Below are positions 25,890 through 33,149 of a stretch of DNA of 64,000 nt, one piece after another. Source of the stretch: a virus. Under the pieces are notes generated by a model. It was not told where the DNA came from. It saw only the letters and a program-made list of their open reading frames with translations, and made no database searches. How positions within the stretch are numbered: the stretch's first letter is position 1; each line of letters starts with the position of its first letter. The stretch is taken from positions 35,408 to 99,407 of the IMG/VR virus record IMGVR_UViG_3300045972_000132; one strand, 5' to 3'. The position numbers and the translations under genes were made by a program.

Positions 25890-28598
25890 TTGGCCGCTAT
25901 TCTTCTAAATACCTTCGCAACATCAGCGGTATCGGTTCAATACAAAGAGCCGTATCTAACTGATGCTATCAATAACAAGTTATCCGTCGTGGTTCCTACT
26001 GGAATCTACGAAGGGTTTGTCATGATCGGCAGTTCCGTCAACACGATACAACTTCTCACCGAAGTAGGGACCAATGGGACTGCATCTAGTCTAGCAATCG
26101 TCAGGGATGCCACTAACGGTAGAACCCTTACTGTCTCTAGTTCTAGCGTTATTACCTTCGATACTACCCCTGTAGGTAATGCCAACGATGTAGTATTCGT
26201 ACTAGAAGCTTCCTATGCTGCTTCTGGAAACCGATCTGTTGTAGTAAACGCCTACTCTGCTTCAGATTGGGCCGCACTAACTAGTGCTCAAAAACTTCCT
26301 CTTGTGGTCCTAGGAACTGCCAATACTCTAGTGGGTGGCACTCCATTTGTAAAACTTTCGGGTAGAACTGAAGCTTGGGATAGAACTTCAAAATATGCCA
26401 TCCCTATGGTTAACGTGGTTAAGAACTCGGGGTTTGAACTAGGACAAGCTAGTGCAACTTCAAACGTCCGTAGAATACCATTTTGGGATTATTCTTCAAG
26501 TGGAACCTCCTCATACCCTGCGGTTTCAACCACTTCGGCTACAGGTAATTATTCTCTAGTAGTTCACTCAAATCAATTAACCGGCTCCACCAACTTTTCT
26601 GCTTCAATTTCCCAGAAGTTAAATATCCCAGTTGTAGCGGGAGATCTTTTACGACTTAAGTATTCTAAACGGACATTAATTGCTAGCACTTCTGGTGGTG
26701 CTGTTGGAATTGTCTACCTATATTTCGACAACGCTTCCGTCATCGTATCCACGTTTACCTTTTCATCCACAGATGCATCCTTTGTAACTACGGATATATT
26801 TGGAGCGGTACCTGCCGGGGCTAAGTCTCTAACTTCCATTAGCATTGATTTAACTGGCTATGTGTTTCCGGCTTTTACCGGGGACGCAATCCTATTCGAC
26901 TCAGTTCAAGTTCTAATGCGCCCAAGTGTTGCTCAACGGGATCCAATTAACCAGACCCAAATTGGAATCCCCCAGTTCGCAAGCTCACTAACTTTGGATA
27001 ATGGTTCTGGGATAACCTTCGGAACTGGAGCCACTAGATTATATTCAGATGGGACCAATCTTGTAATCGCTGATCCCGATGGAACCTCTAGTACTCAACC
27101 TGCTATTGATGCTAAGGGTCAATTACTAGTTGCTAAGAATGCGGTAATCAATTCTAGTGCAGCGGCTGGAAACGGCCTCACGGTTAGTTCCGGGGCGACG
27201 GGAAATGGTATCGTTGCTTCTGGCGGTGCTACTTCAGGTGCCGGTGGTGTATTTACCGGTGGCCCTACCTCAGCAGGTGTTGCATCTACAGGTGGCTCTG
27301 GCGGCTCCGGTGTTCAAGGTACTGGTGGTACTGGCAATGCTGCGGGCATATCGGGTCAAGGTTCTGGTAACGGCTCTGGTGTTCAAGGCACAGGCGGTCC
27401 CACAGTCGGTGCCCATGGTTTAACTGGTACCGGTGGAGCCTCGGGTGGATACGGCTTAAACGCAGTCGGTACTGGTGGATTCTCCGGTTTAAATGCAGTT
27501 GGTAGCGGAAGTGCGGCTGGTGCCACCTTCACTGGTGGAACCACCACTGGAGCGCCTGGATTAACCGCATCAGGCGGTCCCACTGGTGGTCCAGGAGCCA
27601 CTTTTCAGGCGATTGGTTCTAATCCCGGCATTTCTGTTACCGGTGGAACTAGAGGTGGAGTATTTACAGGATACATCGGTATAGAGGCTACGGGTAGTGG
27701 CACGGGTAGTGGCGCTGTCCTCACGGGTGGAAATACTCTTGGTGGATACGGAGCCATCATAAATTCTGGAACCTCCGGTGGAACAGCGATTCTAGCTTCC
27801 GCTGCTATCTCTGGGACCAACACTGGCGATGGTATTCAAGCCTCTGGTGCCTACACAGGAGTTGGTGGTAGATTTACTGGTGGAAGTGCCGGTCAAGGTG
27901 TTATAGTTTCAGGAACTGCTGGTGGTACTTTCACAGGGTCATCAAGCTATGGAATTTCCGCTTCTGCTGGTGGAAGTGCGACCGGAGGATTATTCAGTAG
28001 TGCTGCGGGAATTGGGGCATTTGGACAAGGTGGTTCATCGGGAGGCTTCACTGGAAAACAAGGTCTAATGGCTCAAGCGGGAGCTTCTCCTGCAAAGGGA
28101 GCATTGAATCTAGTCTCTCAATCCACTCCGATAAATCCGGATCAAGGGGACGTTTGGTATGATGGTACTAGCCTTGTAGTTAAGACTCCAGCCTCTCAAA
28201 ACTATATTCTATCTACTCCTGCTAGTAATAGTTATTGGGGGCCTATAAATTCTGGTGTTGTCGATACTACAAGTCCCTCTTATGCATCAGTTTGTTCCAC
28301 TTCTATATCCTTACTAGAGCCTAAAATTGTTCTTGTGATTCTTCAGCCCACTGCAAGCTTAGTTCATAGCATCTCACTCGGTGGTGCCACCTCTGCAACA
28401 TTTAGAATCACCGCCGGTGGATTCGAAATAACATCGTGGACTCTAGGCTCTACGGAACCTATCCCTAAATCATACTCATTTATATGTTCAGGATTGCCCT
28501 CTGGAACTAATACCGTCTCTTTTGACGTTAAAGGTCCGGGTGGCCCGCACATTATTGTAAGCAACATCACTATGTATGTTAAAGCTCTAGCTTGGTAA
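25890..28598 (+). CDS. Glycine-rich tail fiber protein (TTG start)
   Basis: 902 residues starting with TTG at 25890; AAAGAGG stands six bases upstream and no ATG or GTG fits. Residues 1-340 form beta-rich N-terminal domains, including a segment typical of carbohydrate-binding jelly rolls (NVVKNSGFELGQ, then FWDYSSSGTSSYP). Residues about 395-720 are a Gly-rich shaft with GVFTGG, GVQGTGG and GVxATG units like the gene at 16365. The last 180 residues contain DQGDVWYDGTSLVVKTP, a fiber C-terminal pattern, followed by a globular domain. Confidence 0.65.
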   Translation: MAAILLNTFATSAVSVQYKEPYLTDAINNKLSVVVPTGIYEGFVMIGSSVNTIQLLTEVGTNGTASSLAIVRDATNGRTLTVSSSSVITFDTTPVGNANDVVFVLEASYAASGNRSVVVNAYSASDWAALTSAQKLPLVVLGTANTLVGGTPFVKLSGRTEAWDRTSKYAIPMVNVVKNSGFELGQASATSNVRRIPFWDYSSSGTSSYPAVSTTSATGNYSLVVHSNQLTGSTNFSASISQKLNIPVVAGDLLRLKYSKRTLIASTSGGAVGIVYLYFDNASVIVSTFTFSSTDASFVTTDIFGAVPAGAKSLTSISIDLTGYVFPAFTGDAILFDSVQVLMRPSVAQRDPINQTQIGIPQFASSLTLDNGSGITFGTGATRLYSDGTNLVIADPDGTSSTQPAIDAKGQLLVAKNAVINSSAAAGNGLTVSSGATGNGIVASGGATSGAGGVFTGGPTSAGVASTGGSGGSGVQGTGGTGNAAGISGQGSGNGSGVQGTGGPTVGAHGLTGTGGASGGYGLNAVGTGGFSGLNAVGSGSAAGATFTGGTTTGAPGLTASGGPTGGPGATFQAIGSNPGISVTGGTRGGVFTGYIGIEATGSGTGSGAVLTGGNTLGGYGAIINSGTSGGTAILASAAISGTNTGDGIQASGAYTGVGGRFTGGSAGQGVIVSGTAGGTFTGSSSYGISASAGGSATGGLFSSAAGIGAFGQGGSSGGFTGKQGLMAQAGASPAKGALNLVSQSTPINPDQGDVWYDGTSLVVKTPASQNYILSTPASNSYWGPINSGVVDTTSPSYASVCSTSISLLEPKIVLVILQPTASLVHSISLGGATSATFRITAGGFEITSWTLGSTEPIPKSYSFICSGLPSGTNTVSFDVKGPGGPHIIVSNITMYVKALAW

Positions 28599-28610
28599 TC
28601 AGGAGAAACT

Positions 28611-29018
28611 ATGTCAATTCGCGTCCGCTACAAATTCATTCCTTCAATTTCATCTGATGCCAACGAAGCCAGAGATCTTGGGAATCCGCTGATTGAAGTC
28701 TACAGCGATGCCTTGGTAGACGGCGGCTCATTCAGGGCTACTGTTCCAGCCTTGGCGACCAATTTACAAATCGCTATGCCGGGAATCGCTAACGTTAGCT
28801 TCCTAGCCATTAGAGCTACCTCAACCGATTCCTCACTAGCTCCTGTAACGGTTAACTTGACCAAAAACTCCCCCTCAGGTGAAGTTATTGCCTTGGTTCC
28901 ATTCGGAGGTAAAGAGTCACTTCTTGTGCTAACCACCTCCGGTATCACTAGCATCTATGCTAGCAACCCTAGCACCACTACCTCAATGGACTTAACCTTC
29001 TACGTCGCCGGTAACTAA
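28611..29018 (+). CDS. Small virion-type beta protein, unknown
   Basis: 135 residues, not recognised. CAGGAG precedes the ATG. It alternates Val/Thr/Ser strands (PVTVNLTKNSPSGEVIALVPFGGKE) and ends in a short strand, like small beta-sandwich structural proteins. It lies between a fiber gene and a small acidic protein, and its stop overlaps the next start. Confidence 0.5.
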   Translation: MSIRVRYKFIPSISSDANEARDLGNPLIEVYSDALVDGGSFRATVPALATNLQIAMPGIANVSFLAIRATSTDSSLAPVTVNLTKNSPSGEVIALVPFGGKESLLVLTTSGITSIYASNPSTTTSMDLTFYVAGN

Positions 29019-29368
29019 TGACTAAGCTAGTTCTAAGACCATGTAGGGTTAGAAGTACCTTCTTCAGCACCGAGGAAGAGGATCCCGTTACTTATGATTT
29101 AAAACAGCTTAGAAACGAATTAACCAATACTTACGATAGGTTAGAGTCTCACAAGATTTCCATGCTCCAACAGGATGCCTATATTGGTAGTTCTCAGACC
29201 GCGACGGGAAATAAAATCTTCGTACTGATAAATCCAGATAAATCTGGTAATATTGCATGGGTATTAGCAAAAGACCCCTCTTTCAGGGACCGTATTTTAA
29301 AAGTTTATAAAGTACAGTCCATTGATTGGGGTTCACAGATTGAAGAACAAAACTTCCTAGGAGCTTGA
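29018..29368 (+). CDS. Unknown protein with coiled-coil segment
   Basis: 116 residues. Residues 28-55 (LKQLRNELTNTYDRLESHKISML) are a likely short coiled coil, followed by a beta-rich half (GNKIFVLINPDKSGNIAWVLA). No family recognised. It is co-translated with the preceding gene (TAATG). Confidence 0.5.
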   Translation: MTKLVLRPCRVRSTFFSTEEEDPVTYDLKQLRNELTNTYDRLESHKISMLQQDAYIGSSQTATGNKIFVLINPDKSGNIAWVLAKDPSFRDRILKVYKVQSIDWGSQIEEQNFLGA

Positions 29369-29372
29369 AATT

Positions 29373-29738
29373 ATGTCTAAACTACTTGAATCCATTGATG
29401 CCGTGGGGGAATTGTTCAACCTCTCAGAGGGTCACGAAAAGAAACACAACCCCTTCCGTCACCACTCCAAACTAGGCAATAAGACTCCACGCTCCAGAAA
29501 CGGCGCTGATGAAGTCGAAAAGTGGGAATGCACCAAGAAGGGTGCATATCTTCAGGTCTGCAAGGGCGTAGGCCCCGGTAATGAAGGTCGTACCAAGATC
29601 GTTCATGTTGACCCCTCTTGGAAGAAGCAGTACAACGCTGAATATAAGAAAGGAATGGCGAGTGGAAAATATGTTCCAGCAGTCAGAAGTGGCGGAACTA
29701 AAAAAGCAAAGAAAGCCAAGCTTTCAAGCCACGAATAG
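29373..29738 (+). CDS. Basic protein whose 3' end was replaced by a mobile endonuclease element
   Basis: 121 residues, strongly basic, with a Lys/Arg-rich C-terminus (VRSGGTKKAKKAKLS). The N-terminus MSKLLESIDAV resembles those of the genes at 34016 and 35041, so it may share a targeting signal. The 3' end is unusual: codons for 25 residues (29652-29726) encode exactly the same peptide as a displaced copy at 30435-30509, but 17 of 25 codons differ synonymously. The body of the gene uses AAG/TAC-type codons like the displaced copy; the attached tail uses AAA/TAT-type codons. The tail therefore probably came with the GIY-YIG gene that overlaps it. Confidence 0.7.
   Translation: MSKLLESIDAVGELFNLSEGHEKKHNPFRHHSKLGNKTPRSRNGADEVEKWECTKKGAYLQVCKGVGPGNEGRTKIVHVDPSWKKQYNAEYKKGMASGKYVPAVRSGGTKKAKKAKLSSHE
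29652..29726 (+). repeat. Recoded copy of the host-gene 3' end (imperfect direct repeat, first copy)
   Basis: Encodes the same 25 residues (starting GMASGKYVPAV) as 30435-30509. Only 8 of the 25 codons are identical. Protein identity with low nucleotide identity means selection kept the peptide while the DNA changed, as expected where the DNA must escape the endonuclease's own cut. Confidence 0.85.
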
Positions 29739-30417
29739 ATTTCTGATTTACGCGCTAGTAGATCCTACAGATCCGTCTAAATTCCGATATGTAGGTCAAA
29801 GCCGCCAAGGAATGAAGCGTCCCGCTATTCATTGCATGGAATCTACGCTAAGGAACGATAAAAATCTTCATAAAACAAACTGGATTAGATCAGTTCTAGC
29901 CAAGGGTGTAAAGCCGGATATCATAGTTCTAGACACACTACCTGACCGAACTGAAGAGTATTCTAAGAACGAAATCATGCTCTGGCTAAATGAGTCTGAA
30001 ACTAGATTTATTAAAAAATACAGATTAGAGGGGCATCCTCTGACAAACCTAACAGACGGCGGATCTGGTCCGGTTGGTTTTAAAATGCCAGAAGACGCTA
30101 AGAGAAGGATATCTAAAACCCTGAAGGGTAGAGTATTTTCAGACTCCCATAAAGAGTTGATTTCTATTAGAAAATCTGGAGTCCCTCAGTCGGATGAACA
30201 TAAGTTAGCCTTATCTAAAGTACGAGAGGGTAGAATAATTTCAGAATCAACTAAAGCTAAAATTTCAGCTAGTCATAAGGGTAAAGTTCTCCCAGAAGAA
30301 ACCAAACGCAGAATATCTATCGCAAAGAAAGGTATTCCTAAAACAGAAGACCAAATGAAAAAAATGTGGGATACTAGGAGAGCAAAGTATGGTCCCCTTG
30401 GGAGGTCTATAAAATGA
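29671..30417 (+). CDS. GIY-YIG homing endonuclease with NUMOD3-type repeats
   Basis: 248 residues from ATG 29671, overlapping the host gene's end by 68 bases in the +1 frame. The domain begins LIYALVDP and FRYVGQS (variant of GIY-YIG), with Arg and Glu residues further on (R near RPAIHCMES, E in NESETRFIKKY). The C-terminal half has at least four short repeats of NUMOD3 type (DAKRRISKTLKGR; STKAKISASHKGK; ETKRRISIAKKGI), which bind DNA. The start codon exists only because the recoded tail reads TAT-GTT where the displaced copy reads TAC-GTT. Such enzymes cut uninvaded alleles and spread by repair. Its base composition is more A-rich than its neighbours. Confidence 0.75.
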   Translation: MFQQSEVAELKKQRKPSFQATNRFLIYALVDPTDPSKFRYVGQSRQGMKRPAIHCMESTLRNDKNLHKTNWIRSVLAKGVKPDIIVLDTLPDRTEEYSKNEIMLWLNESETRFIKKYRLEGHPLTNLTDGGSGPVGFKMPEDAKRRISKTLKGRVFSDSHKELISIRKSGVPQSDEHKLALSKVREGRIISESTKAKISASHKGKVLPEETKRRISIAKKGIPKTEDQMKKMWDTRRAKYGPLGRSIK

Positions 30418-30521
30418 CTAAAACAAAACAAACAGGCATGGCTTCTGGCAAATACGTTCCCGCCGTTCGTTCGGGTGGAACCAAGAAGGCTAAGAAGGCC
30501 AAGCTCTCAAAGAAGGATTAA
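30414..30521 (+). pseudogene. Displaced original 3' end of the gene at 29373 (35-codon relic)
   Basis: An open frame of 35 codons begins ATGACTAAAACA, overlaps the endonuclease stop by three bases, and from 30435 encodes the 25 residues of the host C-terminus, then KKD and TAA. Codon choice matches the body of the host gene. It has no domain of its own. AAGGA at 30513-30517, inside its last codons, is the ribosome-binding site for the GTG-started gene at 30527, which would explain why the relic is kept. It may still be translated as a small basic peptide. Confidence 0.75.
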
Positions 30522-30526
30522 CCTAA

Positions 30527-31291
30527 GTGGCCGGTCTTTCATCACTAGCATCTTCCATGAATATGACAGTCAACTCCAAGAGAGTTGGCTTTAATATTCT
30601 CACGCTCGATGAGAAAGACAATGTAATTAGCTATAAGAGTCTTCAATACTTTCCAGAATCCCTTAGGGACTCCAAATCAGTAGACTATTCTAGAAAGGCA
30701 ATGCCGGGAGGCTCCCTACCGATCTACCAGTGGGTTTCCGGGGGCGCTAGAACTCTTTCCCTGACTGCCATTCTTTCTTGTGATAATGACCTATCCGATA
30801 TTAATACGGGTGTAGTGAATTCCTTTATGAAGTTAGAAGATTTAAATAGTAAGGGACTTCAGCGGAATAATATAGACATCCGAAGTGCGGTGGTCTGGCT
30901 TCGACAACATCTATACCCTCGGTACTCTCAAAATCAACAAACACCCTCTGGGTACCAAGTAAGTGCCCCTAGAAAGGTATTTTTAAATATACCCAACTCT
31001 GGAATTGGTTTTGCGGGTATGGGATCCCTCTCTAGACCTGACTCGGTTCTATGTATTATGACTCAATGTGAAGTGGACTATAAGAGCTTTTTCCCTAACG
31101 GACTACCTAGGCTAGCCAGTATCCAGCTTTCTTTTGAAGAAGTAGCTCAGTATCAGGGGCTAATTACTTTCCCCGCAGCTTCTAAGGGCTTGGATGCACT
31201 TTATGAGCAGAGAGGTTTATATAGTGATGCGCCCGATAACTATAGAAGATATGAAGTTGGATCCAAAGGTACTATTGTTGGCGGTGGTTAA
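30527..31291 (+). CDS. Baseplate / tube-initiator-like structural protein (GTG start)
   Basis: 254 residues starting GTG, with AAGGA nine bases upstream. Residues 30-80 (YFPESLRDSKSVDYSR, then LPIYQWVSGGARTLSLTAIL) have the order seen in contractile injection system tube/hub-adaptor proteins (CIS tube N-terminal domain): a strand, KSVxY, then GGxxxLxL. A second beta domain includes SVLCIMTQCEVDYKSFFPNGLPRLASIQLSFEEV, matching the usual late segment (NGxPxRAxLxLxFxE). It probably connects tube and baseplate. It is far from the main tail cluster. Confidence 0.55.
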   Translation: MAGLSSLASSMNMTVNSKRVGFNILTLDEKDNVISYKSLQYFPESLRDSKSVDYSRKAMPGGSLPIYQWVSGGARTLSLTAILSCDNDLSDINTGVVNSFMKLEDLNSKGLQRNNIDIRSAVVWLRQHLYPRYSQNQQTPSGYQVSAPRKVFLNIPNSGIGFAGMGSLSRPDSVLCIMTQCEVDYKSFFPNGLPRLASIQLSFEEVAQYQGLITFPAASKGLDALYEQRGLYSDAPDNYRRYEVGSKGTIVGGG

Positions 31292-31294
31292 CTA

Positions 31295-31465
31295 ATGAAA
31301 TCTACCCAAGTAAGTGAACCTGCCACAAGCGACCTGATGATCCTAGCTCTACCCATATCTAGTTTTAAAAAGCTACATGCCCTCTCTAGCGTGAATGACA
31401 AAACCGTAGCACAATTGTTAACTGAGGCAATAGATGCCTATATTGGCAATTTAAAAAAGGAGTAA
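31295..31465 (+). CDS. Small ribbon-helix-helix-like protein
   Basis: 56 residues (ATG 31295, TAA 31463-31465). The pattern DLMILALPISSFKKLHAL, then DKTVAQLLTEAIDAYI, is a single strand followed by two helices, as in Arc/CopG-type DNA-binding proteins. It fills the gap between the baseplate-like gene and the membrane protein. AAAAAGGAG at its 3' end serves the following gene. Likely a transcription regulator; target unknown. Confidence 0.55.
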   Translation: MKSTQVSEPATSDLMILALPISSFKKLHALSSVNDKTVAQLLTEAIDAYIGNLKKE

Positions 31466-31468
31466 CCC

Positions 31469-31822
31469 ATGAACTTAGACGCAATGTTAACCGGACAGAA
31501 CGGAGTGCTAGCTGGTGCCATTATTGGAATTGTAATGGCACTAAAGCGTTCTGTTCCATGGCTCACTGAGTCCAAGGCAGGCCAACGCCTACTCCCCATC
31601 GTCCCCCTTATTCTCGGGGCAATCGGAGGTGGCTTTGGTAGTGTTATTGTAGATCCCGTAACTATGGCTAACAAGATCATCGCCGGTATTATGGTTGGCG
31701 GCGCTGCCAGCCTAGGTTTCAAAATGCTCAAGACCACCGTATTTGGTCACGGGCTAGATGATGTGGACCCTGAAGTAGAAACCCCTCACGAGGCCCCTAA
31801 GCCTCCTAAGGCGGAAGGATAA
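31469..31822 (+). CDS. Membrane protein, holin candidate
   Basis: 117 residues with three predicted membrane segments (about 13-28, 42-62 and 67-87; Gly/Ala/Ile-rich) and a charged, Pro-rich C-terminal tail (EVETPHEAPKPPKAEG). Size, topology and position some 4.7 kb ahead of an endolysin fit a class I holin, which makes holes for the endolysin. No family signature is decisive. AAAAAGGAG is upstream. Confidence 0.45.
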   Translation: MNLDAMLTGQNGVLAGAIIGIVMALKRSVPWLTESKAGQRLLPIVPLILGAIGGGFGSVIVDPVTMANKIIAGIMVGGAASLGFKMLKTTVFGHGLDDVDPEVETPHEAPKPPKAEG

Positions 31823-31830
31823 ATTAGACC

Positions 31831-32301
31831 ATGGCACTTCCTGCTAACTGGCCCCCAAAGGTTTCTTCCGGCCTCCGCTCGATTCGGGCGTATGTCACTG
31901 CAACCTCTACAGTCAACTTCTCTGATAATGCGTACATGTTTGCCGATCTCGTCGCGGGAACGGCAAACACCTTTACCCCGACCCCGGTAGTTTCTCCTAG
32001 CCAGCAGACGATGACCGGCCCAAGCGGTGAAGGTACTAACGCCAATACTGCACTTGGTAAAACCCCCAATGGTACTGGCGCAAATGATGCAAATGATCAG
32101 AAACCCCAAACTTGGGCATTTGGAATTCGAATCTGCAATGACGGGACCACTACTGACAAGATCGACTACTCCTTCGACGCTGTTAACGTCCATGGTCAGC
32201 TAAAGGCAGGAGAGACTGTCGTATATCTTCACCGTCATGAATCCGGCATCGCTATCCGCGCCTCAAGCGGAACGCCTTCATTCCGCATCGAAGCATGGTA
32301 G
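31831..32301 (+). CDS. Small virion-type protein; 3' end is target of the HNH element
   Basis: 156 residues, Thr/Asn/Ala-rich, with a beta-like second half (QTWAFGIRICNDGTTTDKIDYSFD, ETVVYLHRHESGIAIRASS). It resembles small decoration or adaptor proteins but is not recognised. Its last codons (TTC CGC ATC GAA GCA TGG TAG) recur, slightly changed, downstream of the HNH gene at 33058-33075, just ahead of the terminator. The gene's original 3' end and terminator were thus separated by insertion. Confidence 0.55.
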   Translation: MALPANWPPKVSSGLRSIRAYVTATSTVNFSDNAYMFADLVAGTANTFTPTPVVSPSQQTMTGPSGEGTNANTALGKTPNGTGANDANDQKPQTWAFGIRICNDGTTTDKIDYSFDAVNVHGQLKAGETVVYLHRHESGIAIRASSGTPSFRIEAW

Positions 32302-32314
32302 GATATCAGACTAC

Positions 32315-33055
32315 ATGGTAGCAGTTGATATAGTTCGCCTAATAGGTCTATACCAAAGCGGTAAATCTACTAGAGTAGTAGGTTCTGAGTTAGGTGTAGA
32401 CCACGTTACCGTTTTGAACATTTTAAAGAAAACAGGTACTACTATACGTTCTAGAGTAATGCCCAGAAAAGTATCTGTATCTGAGGTAGTAGAAGCTCAC
32501 TATAGTGGGCTTACTGGTGGAGAAATTGCCACAAAGCTTGGTGTTGATAAGGCTCTAGTCTATGCAAGACTTAAGGAGGCCAATGTAACTCCTTGGTCAT
32601 TTATAGAAAAGGATTGGGTATCTCTAGCAGTAGAGCTTTACGAGGCAGGTATGGACTGTCCTGTAATTTCAGACTTCATAGGCCCATCTACGGCTTTCAT
32701 ATACTCAGAACTAAAGAAGTCTGGTGTTAAATTCAGATCTAGTAAGGCATGTGGTAGGAATTTCACAAAAGGTTATGCTAAATCCTTCAATTCGGAATTG
32801 AAGTTAAAAATACGCACCAGAGACAACTTTGTCTGTAAATCCTGTGGTCTTACTGAAGCTGAGAACAAGGAACGAATTAAGATTCAGGGTCGTGGACAAC
32901 CTCTTACGATTCACCATATAGATTTTGATAAAATGAATTCTTCCGAAGACAACTTGATCACTCTTTGCATTAGATGCAATGCACAAGCCAACACGGATCG
33001 TGAACACTTCAAAACACTGTATTCAGAAAAGGTCAGAGAAATTCTGAACAGCTAG
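32315..33055 (+). CDS. HNH homing endonuclease with helix-turn-helix repeats
   Basis: 246 residues from ATG 32315; weak AGGA eleven bases upstream. Three helix-turn-helix-like units lie at about 20-45 (VVGSELGVDHVTVLNILKKT), 68-92 (IATKLGVDKALVYARLKEA) and 115-140. The HNH domain follows: CKSCGL at about 180, then LTIHHIDFDKMNSSEDNL and LCIRCNAQ, with the metal Cys pairs and the HH motif intact. It sits between a structural gene and that gene's apparent terminator, flanked by a 12-bp repeat (TCGAAGCATGGT), so it looks like a recent mobile insertion. Confidence 0.75.
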   Translation: MVAVDIVRLIGLYQSGKSTRVVGSELGVDHVTVLNILKKTGTTIRSRVMPRKVSVSEVVEAHYSGLTGGEIATKLGVDKALVYARLKEANVTPWSFIEKDWVSLAVELYEAGMDCPVISDFIGPSTAFIYSELKKSGVKFRSSKACGRNFTKGYAKSFNSELKLKIRTRDNFVCKSCGLTEAENKERIKIQGRGQPLTIHHIDFDKMNSSEDNLITLCIRCNAQANTDREHFKTLYSEKVREILNS

Positions 33056-33057
33056 TC

Positions 33058-33075
33058 AGGGTCGAAGCATGGTGA
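33058..33075 (+). repeat. Displaced copy of the 3' end of the gene at 31831
   Basis: AGG GTC GAA GCA TGG TGA encodes RVEAW-stop. This parallels CGC ATC GAA GCA TGG TAG (RIEAW-stop) at 32284-32301. The identical core TCGAAGCATGGT (12 bases) flanks the HNH gene as a direct repeat. The copy is short, so chance cannot be fully excluded. Confidence 0.55.
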
Positions 33076-33101
33076 CGAATTTACAATAAAGTTCAGAGTT
33101 C

Positions 33102-33133
33102 AAAGCCCCTCTGGTTGATTCCAGAGGGGCTTT
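33102..33133 (+). terminator. Strong hairpin terminator
   Basis: Perfect 13-bp stem AAAGCCCCTCTGG / CCAGAGGGGCTTT around loop TTGATT (33115-33120). The A-tract on the left and T-tract on the right could stop transcription from either side. It probably ended the transcript of the gene at 31831 before the HNH insertion. Confidence 0.8.
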
Positions 33134-33143
33134 CTGCTATATA
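33115..33143 (+). promoter_or_regulatory. Promoter overlapping the terminator hairpin
   Basis: -35 TTGATT is the loop of the terminator. A 17-bp spacer (the right stem) leads to TGC-TATATA, an extended -10 at 33138-33143. The Nudix start codon follows six bases later, without a convincing Shine-Dalgarno. Confidence 0.6.
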
Positions 33144-33149
33144 GGCTAC

